Shown here: positions 22,154 through 30,031 of the stretch, in pieces
Position numbering within the stretch: the first letter of the stretch is position 1
Layout: every line of letters begins with the position of its first letter
Assembly (NCBI RefSeq): GCF_007992215.1
Contig: NZ_BJZV01000023.1
Coordinates: 1 to 63,471 of the forward strand
DNA: 63,471 bases
Direction of reading: 5' to 3'
Source of the DNA: Methylobacterium gnaphalii
GTDB lineage: Bacteria > Pseudomonadota > Alphaproteobacteria > Rhizobiales > Beijerinckiaceae
Notes under the pieces: generated by a model
What the model was told of the DNA's origin: nothing
Database searches by the model: none
The model's input: the letters and a program-made list of their open reading frames with translations, nothing else
Program-made: the position numbers and the translations under genes

Positions 22154-22206
22154 AAGCTATCGCGGCAAATTTACCTCGTCAATAGCAAACGCGGCAAATT
22201 TGGTTC
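22154..22206 (-). promoter_or_regulatory. Leftward early promoter with two repressor operators
   Basis: On the minus strand TTGACG (22177-22182) and TAGCTT (22154-22159) are 17 bases apart. Operator half-sites GCGGCAAATTT lie at 22162-22177, inside the spacer, and at 22191-22206, upstream of the -35 box. They match the left half of the operators at 22950-23064, with a degenerate right half. Binding by the CI-like repressor should shut the leftward unit. Confidence 0.72.
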
Positions 22207-22213
22207 GACGGTC

Positions 22214-22921
22214 TCAATGGGTGCGGCTTCGATCGAGGCTGCGCAGCGGCGCATGTATCCACGTCACGATGCCGATGACCTTGATCGAGCTGCCCTCCTC
22301 CGCCCGGTCGTCGCTGTAAATGATGATCGGCTCCCACTTCGGATCGTATGAGTCGGGGCGCAGCTCGAACCCATCCGCCATCCGGTGGAAGCGCTTGGCC
22401 GTGCGCATCAGCTCCATCCCGTCGGCGCGCCGCTGCTCGGCGATGACGAGGTCGCCCTCGCGCGGCTCGCGCCTGGACTTCTCCACGCTGATGCACCCGA
22501 GGATCGCGCCATCTGGCGCGACACGGTTGACCGACGTCCCCTGCACCTCGACCGCGAACTGCCAGTCGACGGGATAGTCGGGGTCGGGCGGTAGCGGAAT
22601 ATCCGAATAGAGCGGGGCGTCGACGTAGGTGTCGACCTCGAGCCAAAGGCCGGCCGCCACGCGCCCGATGATTGGGATATTGACGTTAGCCGCTCGCGGA
22701 GCCTCCGCCTTGCCCTCACCGTAAGCGAGTTGCGACGGGGACATCTGCAGAGCGTTAGCGAGCTTGGCGATGACGTCGAAACCGGGAACCGAGCCGCGGC
22801 GCATATTGCGGATCGTGTAGAGGCTGCCGGTTGCGGCCTCCGAAATCTCGCGATCCGAGGAACGCATTTCCTTTATGCGCGCGTCGATGCGCTCGAGCAT
22901 CGTCTTGAGTTCGGCGGACAT
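22214..22921 (-). CDS. CI-like phage repressor (HTH plus S24 peptidase domain)
   Basis: The 235-residue protein has an N-terminal XRE-type helix-turn-helix region (ISEAATGSLYTIRNMRRG, then IAKLANALQMSPSQL) and a C-terminal LexA/CI-like S24 domain. The likely catalytic Ser lies in VEVQGTSVNRVAPDG and the Lys in LMRTAKRF. RecA-stimulated self-cleavage would link prophage induction to DNA damage. The Gly-Ser-Met box is changed to GTSVN, so cleavage activity should be tested. Operators flank the gene on both sides. ATG at 22921 is preferred over an ATG 21 bases upstream. Confidence 0.85.
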   Translation of the reverse strand: MSAELKTMLERIDARIKEMRSSDREISEAATGSLYTIRNMRRGSVPGFDVIAKLANALQMSPSQLAYGEGKAEAPRAANVNIPIIGRVAAGLWLEVDTYVDAPLYSDIPLPPDPDYPVDWQFAVEVQGTSVNRVAPDGAILGCISVEKSRREPREGDLVIAEQRRADGMELMRTAKRFHRMADGFELRPDSYDPKWEPIIIYSDDRAEEGSSIKVIGIVTWIHAPLRSLDRSRTH

Positions 22922-22949
22922 CTCACAACCCGTTCTAATCATTCAACGT

Positions 22950-23064
22950 GCGGCAAACTTACCGCGACTGAACGGAAGCCACAAGCCGAACGCGGCATAT
23001 TTTCCGCGCGGACGTGCGGCATGTTTAACCGCATGCCGGCTTGACGAGCGACCAAATTTGCCGC
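22950..23064. promoter_or_regulatory. Immunity operators between repressor and Cro-like gene
   Basis: Four 16-17-bp near-palindromes follow the pattern GCGGCAAAnTTnCCGC. They lie at 22950-22965, 22992-23007, 23016-23032 and 23049-23064, the last with only its right half well kept. The last lies just after a TTGACG at 23041-23046, the likely -35 box of the rightward promoter. Predicted initiation would fall very near the ATG at 23079, suggesting a nearly leaderless message. Confidence 0.75.
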
Positions 23065-23078
23065 ACCGTTGCGGCACG

Positions 23079-23342
23079 ATGAGACTGAAACAGCAAGTCA
23101 TCCTCGTTTCCGAGGTCTACTGCCGCGCCGTCGGCCGATCCGAGAACCGGGTGTCCACCGTCGTTTTCGGCGCCGGGCACCGGATCAAGGGTCTGCGCCA
23201 GGGCAAGCGCATGTCCTCGGACGGGCTTGAGGACGGGCTCGCCTGGTTCTCGTCGCACTGGCCTCCGGAGGTCGAGTGGCCGAGCCAGGTCACGCGTCCG
23301 GCCACCGCACCTCCGGACGGCCAAGCCGACAACGACTCTTAG
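23079..23342 (+). CDS. Cro-like small regulator (first rightward gene)
   Basis: The 87-residue protein is divergent from the repressor gene, the normal place of cro. It has a helical region MRLKQQVILVSEVYCRAVG and a basic segment (GHRIKGLRQGKRMSSDGLED) that could be the DNA-reading part. The end is Pro-rich. No strong ribosome site is seen, and the promoter geometry suggests leaderless translation. The role is inferred from position. Confidence 0.62.
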   Translation: MRLKQQVILVSEVYCRAVGRSENRVSTVVFGAGHRIKGLRQGKRMSSDGLEDGLAWFSSHWPPEVEWPSQVTRPATAPPDGQADNDS

Positions 23343-23378
23343 CGCCCGCCGCTCACTCCGTCACCGCCTGAGGTTCCG

Positions 23379-23978
23379 ATGCCCGTCACGTCGAATTCGG
23401 CGCGCGATCCCGTGCGCGTGAAAAAACGCGCCCTGTCGAAGGCTCGCGCGGTCACGATCAGCGACCGCCTCATGACCCGCGTCTTGAACCTGCGGGCACT
23501 CGGAACGGAGCGGGTTCAGATCGCCTACGCCGTGCGCGGGGCGGTCAAGGAAGTGAACCGCATCCTGCAGATCGCCCGCAACAGGGGCGACGCCCGCGCT
23601 CTCTCTGATGCCGAGGCTGCCGCCGTTGCCGAGCACGCGGCCGCAGAGACGGAGGCCCCTCCTGTCCCCACGGCCCGCGTTGCGGTCGTGGTGTCGAGCG
23701 GCCCGATCGGCTCGATCGACCCGGCGCGGCTCGCTCGGGACCCCGGCATGCGCGCCATCTTCGTGGATGGTCTGCGCTCCCGTTCTCCGCTGCCCTACGG
23801 CGACGCTCCGCTCTCCGATCTCACGGCGAACACGCACCACCTCGCCGACCTCTACGAGCATTGCGACCGCTTCTATCCGTCGGTTCGCATCGTCTCCGAC
23901 GGCCTCACCACCCGTCGCATCGTGCCCGAGCCCTCCGCTCTCGGAGGTGGCGCCGGGCTTCTCTGCGCGCAGGCCTGA
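23379..23978 (+). CDS. Hypothetical early protein
   Basis: The 199-residue protein starts with a basic helix-turn-helix-like part (SDRLMTRVLNLRALGTER, then AYAVRGAVKEVNRIL), followed by an Ala/Glu-rich linker and a compact end. It is encoded three bases before the primase gene. A role in replication or regulation is possible, but no family was recognised. Confidence 0.6.
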   Translation: MPVTSNSARDPVRVKKRALSKARAVTISDRLMTRVLNLRALGTERVQIAYAVRGAVKEVNRILQIARNRGDARALSDAEAAAVAEHAAAETEAPPVPTARVAVVVSSGPIGSIDPARLARDPGMRAIFVDGLRSRSPLPYGDAPLSDLTANTHHLADLYEHCDRFYPSVRIVSDGLTTRRIVPEPSALGGGAGLLCAQA

Positions 23979-23981
23979 TCC

Positions 23982-25169
23982 ATGGCCCGCGACGTCGACT
24001 CCGCATTTCGGCAATGGTCCGACGCCGCTCGCGCGGTGTCGATCGCCGACGTGTGCGACGAGCGCGGGTTCCGCCTGTTCGGCCGCGGCGCCAAACGCAA
24101 GGGGCCGTGCCCTCACTGCGACGGCTACGATCGCTTCGACATTAACGCCGACAAGGGCGTCTGGTTTTGCCGCCAGTGCCACCCGAAGGCCGGCGATGTG
24201 ATCGACCTCGTGATGTGGCTCGATGACTGCGATTTCCTCGCGGCCGTCGAGATCCTCACGGGGCAGGCCCCTCCGAAAGGCCAGGGACACAGGTTGTCCG
24301 ATGCCGAGCTGGCCGCGCGCGAGCAGGAGCGCGCCGACCGCCGTCGGGCGCAGGACCTCGAGGCCGAGAAATACCGCGAGAGAGAGCGGCGGCTCGTGTT
24401 CCGGTGGTGGGAGAAGGCTCTCAGTCCCCGCGGAACGATTGTTGAGAGATACCTGAGCCATCGGGGCCTGAGCTTGCCGCGCGGCGCGCGACTGCGCCTC
24501 GAGCCGGCAGCACAACTCTTCGCAGACAACAAGAGCGGCGCGGCCGTCGTGCATACCGGCCCGGCCATGTTCGCGGCGGTCACGGGCCGCGACGGCCTGT
24601 TCTCTGCTCTCCACATGACGTGGATCGACCTTGCTGACGAGGACGGCAAGGCGCGCGTGCCCGATCCGGAAACGGGCGAGTTCCTACCTGCGAAAAAGGT
24701 TCGCGGCTCTCAGCGGGGCGGCCGGATCGAGCTTGTGCGGCACCCCTCTCCCCGTCGCCTCTACATGGGCGAGGGGATCGAGACGACGCTCTCGGTCTAT
24801 GACGATCTTCGCGAGGCAGGCCGGGATATCTCGGACGCTGCCTTTTGGGCCGGGATCAACCTCGGAAACATTGGCGGCCCGCACGACGGCACCGTCGCGC
24901 ACCCCGTCAAAAAGGACCGCGGGAACCGGCCTGTGCGCGTCCCCGGCCCTGTGCCGAAGGGTGACGGCATTCCGATCCCCGACAGCGTCGACGAGGTCAT
25001 TCTCCTCGGCGACGGCGACTCCGACCCGTTCCTGACCGAGCAAACCTTCGCTCGCGCGGCCGCCCGCTGGGCTCGGCCGGGCCGCGTCATCCGTACCGCG
25101 ATGGCGCCCGAGGGGACGGACTTCAACACCCTGCGGCGCGCCCGCCTCCGAGCCCGAGAATTCGCATGA
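23982..25169 (+). CDS. Zinc-finger and Toprim primase-like protein
   Basis: The 395-residue protein has a CHC2-type zinc finger (CPHCDGYDRFDI, then WFCRQCHPKAGDVIDLV) near residues 43-75. Its second half is Toprim-like, with LYMGEGIETTLS (catalytic Glu) and VILLGDGDSDP (acidic metal site). This is the layout of phage and plasmid primases that make RNA primers on the lagging strand. It acts with the helicase encoded at 30032. Its end overlaps the next gene (ATGA). Confidence 0.85.
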   Translation: MARDVDSAFRQWSDAARAVSIADVCDERGFRLFGRGAKRKGPCPHCDGYDRFDINADKGVWFCRQCHPKAGDVIDLVMWLDDCDFLAAVEILTGQAPPKGQGHRLSDAELAAREQERADRRRAQDLEAEKYRERERRLVFRWWEKALSPRGTIVERYLSHRGLSLPRGARLRLEPAAQLFADNKSGAAVVHTGPAMFAAVTGRDGLFSALHMTWIDLADEDGKARVPDPETGEFLPAKKVRGSQRGGRIELVRHPSPRRLYMGEGIETTLSVYDDLREAGRDISDAAFWAGINLGNIGGPHDGTVAHPVKKDRGNRPVRVPGPVPKGDGIPIPDSVDEVILLGDGDSDPFLTEQTFARAAARWARPGRVIRTAMAPEGTDFNTLRRARLRAREFA

Positions 25170-25582
25170 CACGCCGTTTGCTCGGCGCGCTCGCCGCGCG
25201 CCTGTCGCCCTTCCGCATGTTCGGCCCGCGGTTCGACCTGGCCGCGCCGCCTCGCGGCCGTGGCGCCTGCCCGCTCGATGCGGCAGCGGCGGCTTCGGCC
25301 GTCGCGACCTGGCCGGCGGCTTCTCCTCGGGCATTGATACGGCTGGGCCTGCTCGCCCTCGTAGTCGAGAGCGCAGCCGAGAGCCTGCAGGTCTCGATCG
25401 ACGGGATTGATCGGATCGAGGCCATGCCGCGCCCGAATGGCAAGTCGCACGGCCTCGAATGGGCGCGTGACGACATGGCCCTGCGCCGCGATCAGCTTCG
25501 CCAAGGCGCCGCCCTCCTGCGACGGCTGGCGCCCCACGAGGCGGCGGTTCGCGATCTCCTCGCCGGCGAGGTGGTGTCGTGA
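25166..25582 (+). CDS. Hypothetical protein downstream of the primase
   Basis: The 138-residue protein is Ala- and Leu-rich with a helical end (DMALRRDQLRQGAALLRRLA). Both ends overlap neighbours by four bases, showing translational coupling within the primase-methyltransferase operon. Function is not known. Confidence 0.6.
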   Translation: MTRRLLGALAARLSPFRMFGPRFDLAAPPRGRGACPLDAAAAASAVATWPAASPRALIRLGLLALVVESAAESLQVSIDGIDRIEAMPRPNGKSHGLEWARDDMALRRDQLRQGAALLRRLAPHEAAVRDLLAGEVVS

Positions 25583-25893
25583 GCCTGTTCTGCCGCCGCG
25601 GCCGCCGCTCTCCTCCGCCCAATGGACCGGATCTCCTCGAGCCGACGGATCTGCCGGCGCTCGATCGCGCCCTCGAGGGGCGGGCGGGCGCCTACGGCAA
25701 GGATGCGCTGGCGGCCTCCTCCGCCCTCTCAGTACTGAAATCCGTTCGTGATGGCACCGGCGATCGGAGCCGGGAGCCACATAGCGCCCGCAACTTCCTC
25801 GGCGGCGTCGGGCTGATCACGCGGTTCGGTAGGTCCGACACGATCACGGCCGCGGGCCTCGTGCTCCTCGACAATTCGGGAGCGCGCCCGTGA
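25579..25893 (+). CDS. Small hypothetical protein
   Basis: The 104-residue protein starts with GTG at 25579 and overlaps both neighbours (GTGA at each end). It has a basic N terminus and the helical segment GKDALAASSALSVLKSVRDG. No motif is recognised. Confidence 0.58.
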   Translation: MSLFCRRGRRSPPPNGPDLLEPTDLPALDRALEGRAGAYGKDALAASSALSVLKSVRDGTGDRSREPHSARNFLGGVGLITRFGRSDTITAAGLVLLDNSGARP

Positions 25894-26120
25894 AACCCTC
25901 GCTGCGCCCCTACATCGAATGCCCGGAATGCACGAGCTGCGACGTCGATCGGATTGAGATCGGCACGCGATCGGGCCTGCGCTCGCGCGACGTCTGCAAC
26001 CGCTGCGGCCACGTCGCGGCTGAGTTCAAGCGCCAGGCCTTCGACCCGAACCGCTTCGACAGCCGGCCGCGCTTAGCGGGCATGATCCTGCCGACCTGCC
26101 GCGAGGACCTCGACGCATGA
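25890..26120 (+). CDS. Small zinc-ribbon protein
   Basis: The 76-residue protein has the zinc-ribbon cysteine pairs ECPECTSCD and CNRCGHVA separated by about 20 residues. Such small ribbons often act as DNA or RNA adaptors. It starts with GTG overlapping the previous stop and overlaps the methyltransferase start, so it may serve the methyltransferases. Confidence 0.68.
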   Translation: MKPSLRPYIECPECTSCDVDRIEIGTRSGLRSRDVCNRCGHVAAEFKRQAFDPNRFDSRPRLAGMILPTCREDLDA

Positions 26121-27805
26121 GCGCGCCGACCCTGTTCCTCGACGGCAAGGTCGCCTTGCACGAGGGCGATTGCCTCGCCGTGCTCAAGACCTTCGCCTCG
26201 GCCTCGATCGACGCGATCGTGAGCGATCCGCCCTACGGCATCGCCTTCATGGGGCGCGCCTGGGATACGGCCGGTCCCGATCAGCGGGCCTTCTCCGTCG
26301 CGTTCTGGAAAGAATGTTTCCGGGTGCTCAAGCCCGGCGGGCACCTCCTCGCCTTCTCGGCCAACCGCACCGTTCACCGGATGACGGTGGCGATCGAGGA
26401 TGCCGGCTTCGAGATCCGCGATGCGATTTGGGAGGCGGTCGCGGCCGACACGCACGTCGCTGCCTTCATGGCCTCGCTCGACGACGAACAGCGCGGCGCC
26501 TTCATGCGGTGCTGCGAGAATTCGACGTTCGGCGGGATGATGGCCTGGGTCTTCGGCTCCGGCTTCCCGAAGTCGATGGACGTGTCGAAGGCGATCGACA
26601 AACAGCGCGATGATGCTGAGCCGGTGCGGGTGGTCTGCCGCTTTGTGCGAGCCGCGATGGATCGCCTCGGCCTCAAGTCGAGAGACCTGACGCATCACTT
26701 CGGCAACTGCAACGCGCGGCTAATCGATCACTGGGCCGCCCGCGACACAGACAGCCAACCTTCGCTGCCGACGCCGGAGCAATGGGTAACGCTCAAGCGT
26801 GTGCTCACGCTTGCGGACAGCATGGATTCCGAGGTCGCGCGCCTGAATGCCCGCAAGGGAGAGTTGGGCGATGTGTGGAAGGGAGCCGAGATCCTCGGCG
26901 AGCATGACGGCGCGCCCGGCGGCTTTGGCGATCATCGTTTCGAGGTGCGCGACAACAAGATCCGAGCGCTCTCCGATCTGGCGGTCCAATGGCAGGGCTT
27001 CGGCACGGCGCTCAAACCCGCCCTTGAGCCCATCACTCTCGCTCGTAAGCCGCTCGACGGCACCGTTGCTGCCAACGTGCTCAAGCACGGCGTTGGCGCA
27101 CTGAATATCGACGGGTGCCGGGTCGATATGTCGGCCGAAGATGCTGCCTACATTGGCGAGCGCATCGGCGGCTTCAACAACACGCGCTCGATCGGCGGCT
27201 CGTCGGCCTATGGCGGCGGCGAGGCAATGGACCGCGCGGCCTCGTATGACGCTAGCAAGGGGCGCTTTCCCGCAAACCTCATCCTCGACGGCTCGGACGA
27301 GGTAGCGGCACCATTCCCCGAGACCGGCGGCTCGTCCGTCGTCAAAGAGGCTCGGGCCTATGAGGCCAACGGCAGGAATGCCGTCTATGGCGCGGGCATG
27401 GGAGGCGGTTTCCATCCCGGCGACGGCGCTGGCTCTGCCGCCCGATACTTCTACACGGCGAAGGCCGACGCGCTCGACCGGGTGAATTCCAAGCACCCGA
27501 CGATCAAGCCGCTCGACCTGATGCAATACCTCGTGCGGCTGGTGACGCCGCCGGGCGGCCTGGTGCTCGATCCCTTCGCCGGCAGCGGCACGACAGGTGA
27601 AGCGGCTTGGCGCGAGGGCCTGCGCGCGATCCTGATCGAGCGCGAGCCCAAGCACTGCATCGACATTGCTCGGCGGATGGAACTGGCGACGGCTCCGCTC
27701 TCGCGCCGCGCCGCCACGGTCAAGGGCGCCAAGCTCGCGGAGAGGGCCGAGCGCGACCGCGCCGCCGGCAAGCTCGTCGAGCCCGACTCCTACTCGCTGT
27801 TCTGA
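26117..27805 (+). CDS. DNA methyltransferase, beta-class (N6-adenine or N4-cytosine)
   Basis: The 562-residue protein carries the catalytic motif DPPYGIAF near residue 37 and the cofactor-binding motif LDPFAGSGTTGEAAW near residue 480. This motif order (IV before I) defines beta-class amino-methyltransferases. A long central part of about 300 residues would hold the target-recognition region. No restriction partner is nearby, so it likely protects phage DNA from host restriction or regulates genes. The HNH-like protein at 7894 is far away. Confidence 0.88.
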   Translation: MSAPTLFLDGKVALHEGDCLAVLKTFASASIDAIVSDPPYGIAFMGRAWDTAGPDQRAFSVAFWKECFRVLKPGGHLLAFSANRTVHRMTVAIEDAGFEIRDAIWEAVAADTHVAAFMASLDDEQRGAFMRCCENSTFGGMMAWVFGSGFPKSMDVSKAIDKQRDDAEPVRVVCRFVRAAMDRLGLKSRDLTHHFGNCNARLIDHWAARDTDSQPSLPTPEQWVTLKRVLTLADSMDSEVARLNARKGELGDVWKGAEILGEHDGAPGGFGDHRFEVRDNKIRALSDLAVQWQGFGTALKPALEPITLARKPLDGTVAANVLKHGVGALNIDGCRVDMSAEDAAYIGERIGGFNNTRSIGGSSAYGGGEAMDRAASYDASKGRFPANLILDGSDEVAAPFPETGGSSVVKEARAYEANGRNAVYGAGMGGGFHPGDGAGSAARYFYTAKADALDRVNSKHPTIKPLDLMQYLVRLVTPPGGLVLDPFAGSGTTGEAAWREGLRAILIEREPKHCIDIARRMELATAPLSRRAATVKGAKLAERAERDRAAGKLVEPDSYSLF

Positions 27806-27816
27806 TCGAGGCGGTC

Positions 27817-28149
27817 GTGAGCGTCTACGTCCTGCACTTCGATCCGCCCTTCGCCCATGCGCGCCATTACATCGGGTTCACGCCCGATCCGACGGTGGCG
27901 CGTCGCGTCTCCGAGCACATGACCTGCGGCCCGAGGGGCAATCCGCTGGTCAAAGCGGCGATCGGCGCCGGGTGCGCCGTGACGCTCGCCCATGCTTTCG
28001 AGGGTGAGGTCTACGGCCGCGACTTCGAGCGCAACCTCAAGGCCCGCCGGACAACCCGCGCGTGGTGCGCGTGCTGCGGCGTCGGCGCGAAGCCCGTCCC
28101 CTCCCCTTCCAGCATCTCGGCCCGGTTTCGGGCGGCAAAGGCATACTGA
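27817..28149 (+). CDS. GIY-YIG-like small protein
   Basis: GTG at 27817 gives a 110-residue protein with VYVLHFDPPFAHARHYIGFT at the start, the GIY-YIG signature, and a Glu-containing helix later (YGRDFERNLKARRTT). It lies between two methyltransferase genes and could be a small nuclease partner. The C-terminal part has a Cys pair (CACCG). Activity cannot be judged from sequence. Confidence 0.7.
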   Translation: MSVYVLHFDPPFAHARHYIGFTPDPTVARRVSEHMTCGPRGNPLVKAAIGAGCAVTLAHAFEGEVYGRDFERNLKARRTTRAWCACCGVGAKPVPSPSSISARFRAAKAY

Positions 28150-28150
28150 C

Positions 28151-30031
28151 ATGCGCGAACTGATCGTCGACGGTTTCGCCGGCGGCGGTGGTGCGAGCGA
28201 GGGCATCACCCTCGCGCTCGGCCGCGGCCCGGATCTCGCCTACAATCACGACGCCGAAGCCTTGGCGATGCACCGGATGAATCATCCGGAGACGCGCCAC
28301 GTGCGCGCGAACATCATGCAGGTCGATCCCCTGCAGGAGGTCGGCAACCGGCGGATCGGGCTCGCCTGGTTCAGCCCCGATTGCAAACATCATTCGAAGG
28401 CCAAGGGCGGCAAGCCGGTCAAGCGGGCGATCCGTGATCTTGCGTGGGTCGTGGTGCTATGGGCGAAGCGTGCCCGGCCGCGCGTGATCCTGCTCGAGAA
28501 CGTCGAGGAGTTCGCCGATTGGGGGCCGCTCGTCGAGCGCGAGCCCGGCAAGTTCTATCCGTGCCCTGAGCGCCGCGGCCAGACGTTCGAGCGATGGGTC
28601 GGCGAGCTGCGCCGGCTCGGCTACCGCGTCGAGTGGCGCGAGCTTCGCGCCTGCGACTATGGCGCGCCCACGATCCGCAAGCGCCTGTTCCTGATCGCCC
28701 GCCGTGACGGCCGGCCGATCGTCTGGCCGGCGCCGACGCACGCCCCGCTGCACGTCAACAGCGACGGCCTGGTCACGGCCTGGACAAAGGGACACGGCCT
28801 TACCTCGGCCGACCTGCAGGGCATGCGCCCGCAACGGACGGCGGCCAGCATCATTGATTGGTCGCAGCCCTGCCACAGCATCTTTCTGACGCGCGAAGAC
28901 GGCCGTGCCGCCGGCGTGAACCGGCCCTTGGCTGAGAACACGATGGCGCGGATCGCCAAGGGCGTGAAGCGGTACGTGCTCGACGCGGCCGCGCCCTTCA
29001 TCGTCAGCCTGAACCATGGCGACAGCGGCGGTCGCCGCGAATACGGCGTCGACGAGGTCATGCGGACCCTCACGGGCAGCCGCGGCGAAGCGATTGTCAC
29101 GCCGTTCGTTGCCCATCACCGCACCGGGCACGTCGGCGCCTCGGCCGAGGTGCCGCTCTGCACGGTCACGGCCAACGGCTTCGAGGTTCGGCCAGGCGGG
29201 GCGGCCCCGATCGGCATCGTCGCGCCAATCCTCACCCATGCGCAGCAAGGCGGCCGGTCGCGCTCGGCCGGCGAGCCGCTGCACACGGTTACGGCGTCGA
29301 GCAAGGATCAGAACCAAGTCGCGGCCGTCATGCTCTCGCGCCAGTTCGGCGCCTCGGTTGGGTCCGATGCCACCGAACCGGTCGGCACGGTGACGGCTGG
29401 CGGTGGTGGCAAGACGGCGCTCGTCGCCGCCTTCCTGGCGCAGCACAACACGGACATGGTCGGCCATGCGGCGACCGAGCCCGTCTCGACGATCGTCGGC
29501 AAGGGCTGCACGCAGGCCGTCGTCTCCGCTGGCCTGCTGAGCCTCAAGGGCTCGGAGCGCCGCCTGCGCGACGTGGAGGCGCCGGCGGCGACGGTGCTCG
29601 CTGGCGGCACGCACGCCGCCGAGGTGCGTGCCTTCCTCACGAAATATTACGGCCCGAGCGTTGGCCAGCCCCTCGAGGAGCCCGCGCACACGACGACGAC
29701 AAAGGCGCGCTTCGGCCTCGTGCAGGTCCTCGTCGCCGGCGAGCCCTACGTGATCACCGATATCGGCATGCGGATGCTCACGCCCCGCGAGCTGTTCCGC
29801 GCGCAGGGGTTCGGCGATCACTACGTGATTGACCGTGGGCTTGCCGAGGACGGGACCACGATCCCGCTCACCAAAACGGCGCAGATCCGCATGTGCGGGA
29901 ATTCCGTCTGCCCCGATATCGCCCGCGCGCTTGTCGCCGCGAACTACCGCGAGGAGGATGCGAGCCTGCCGATCCGGCGCCGCTCCGTTCCCGCGGCCTC
30001 CGAAACCCTCCCGCTGTTCGCGGCCGAGTGA
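28151..30031 (+). CDS. C5-cytosine DNA methyltransferase with repeated central region
   Basis: The 626-residue protein shows the C5 motifs in order: VDGFAGGGGASEG (motif I), FSPDCKHHSKAKGG with the catalytic Cys (motif IV), ILLENVEEF (VI), YGAPTIRKRLFLIA (VIII) and MCGNSVCPDIARAL (X). Between VIII and X about 250 residues hold six imperfect repeats of the type EPLHTVTA, spaced some 25-50 residues apart, which replace an ordinary target-recognition domain. It methylates cytosines, probably as antirestriction. The start is two bases after the GIY-YIG-like stop. Confidence 0.9.
   Translation: MRELIVDGFAGGGGASEGITLALGRGPDLAYNHDAEALAMHRMNHPETRHVRANIMQVDPLQEVGNRRIGLAWFSPDCKHHSKAKGGKPVKRAIRDLAWVVVLWAKRARPRVILLENVEEFADWGPLVEREPGKFYPCPERRGQTFERWVGELRRLGYRVEWRELRACDYGAPTIRKRLFLIARRDGRPIVWPAPTHAPLHVNSDGLVTAWTKGHGLTSADLQGMRPQRTAASIIDWSQPCHSIFLTREDGRAAGVNRPLAENTMARIAKGVKRYVLDAAAPFIVSLNHGDSGGRREYGVDEVMRTLTGSRGEAIVTPFVAHHRTGHVGASAEVPLCTVTANGFEVRPGGAAPIGIVAPILTHAQQGGRSRSAGEPLHTVTASSKDQNQVAAVMLSRQFGASVGSDATEPVGTVTAGGGGKTALVAAFLAQHNTDMVGHAATEPVSTIVGKGCTQAVVSAGLLSLKGSERRLRDVEAPAATVLAGGTHAAEVRAFLTKYYGPSVGQPLEEPAHTTTTKARFGLVQVLVAGEPYVITDIGMRMLTPRELFRAQGFGDHYVIDRGLAEDGTTIPLTKTAQIRMCGNSVCPDIARALVAANYREEDASLPIRRRSVPAASETLPLFAAE

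Noticed and set aside
26117..30031. Methyltransferases plus GIY-YIG protein considered as a restriction-modification system
   Set aside because: The GIY-YIG-like protein is very small with uncertain active site, and two methyltransferases without a clear restriction subunit fit antirestriction better.
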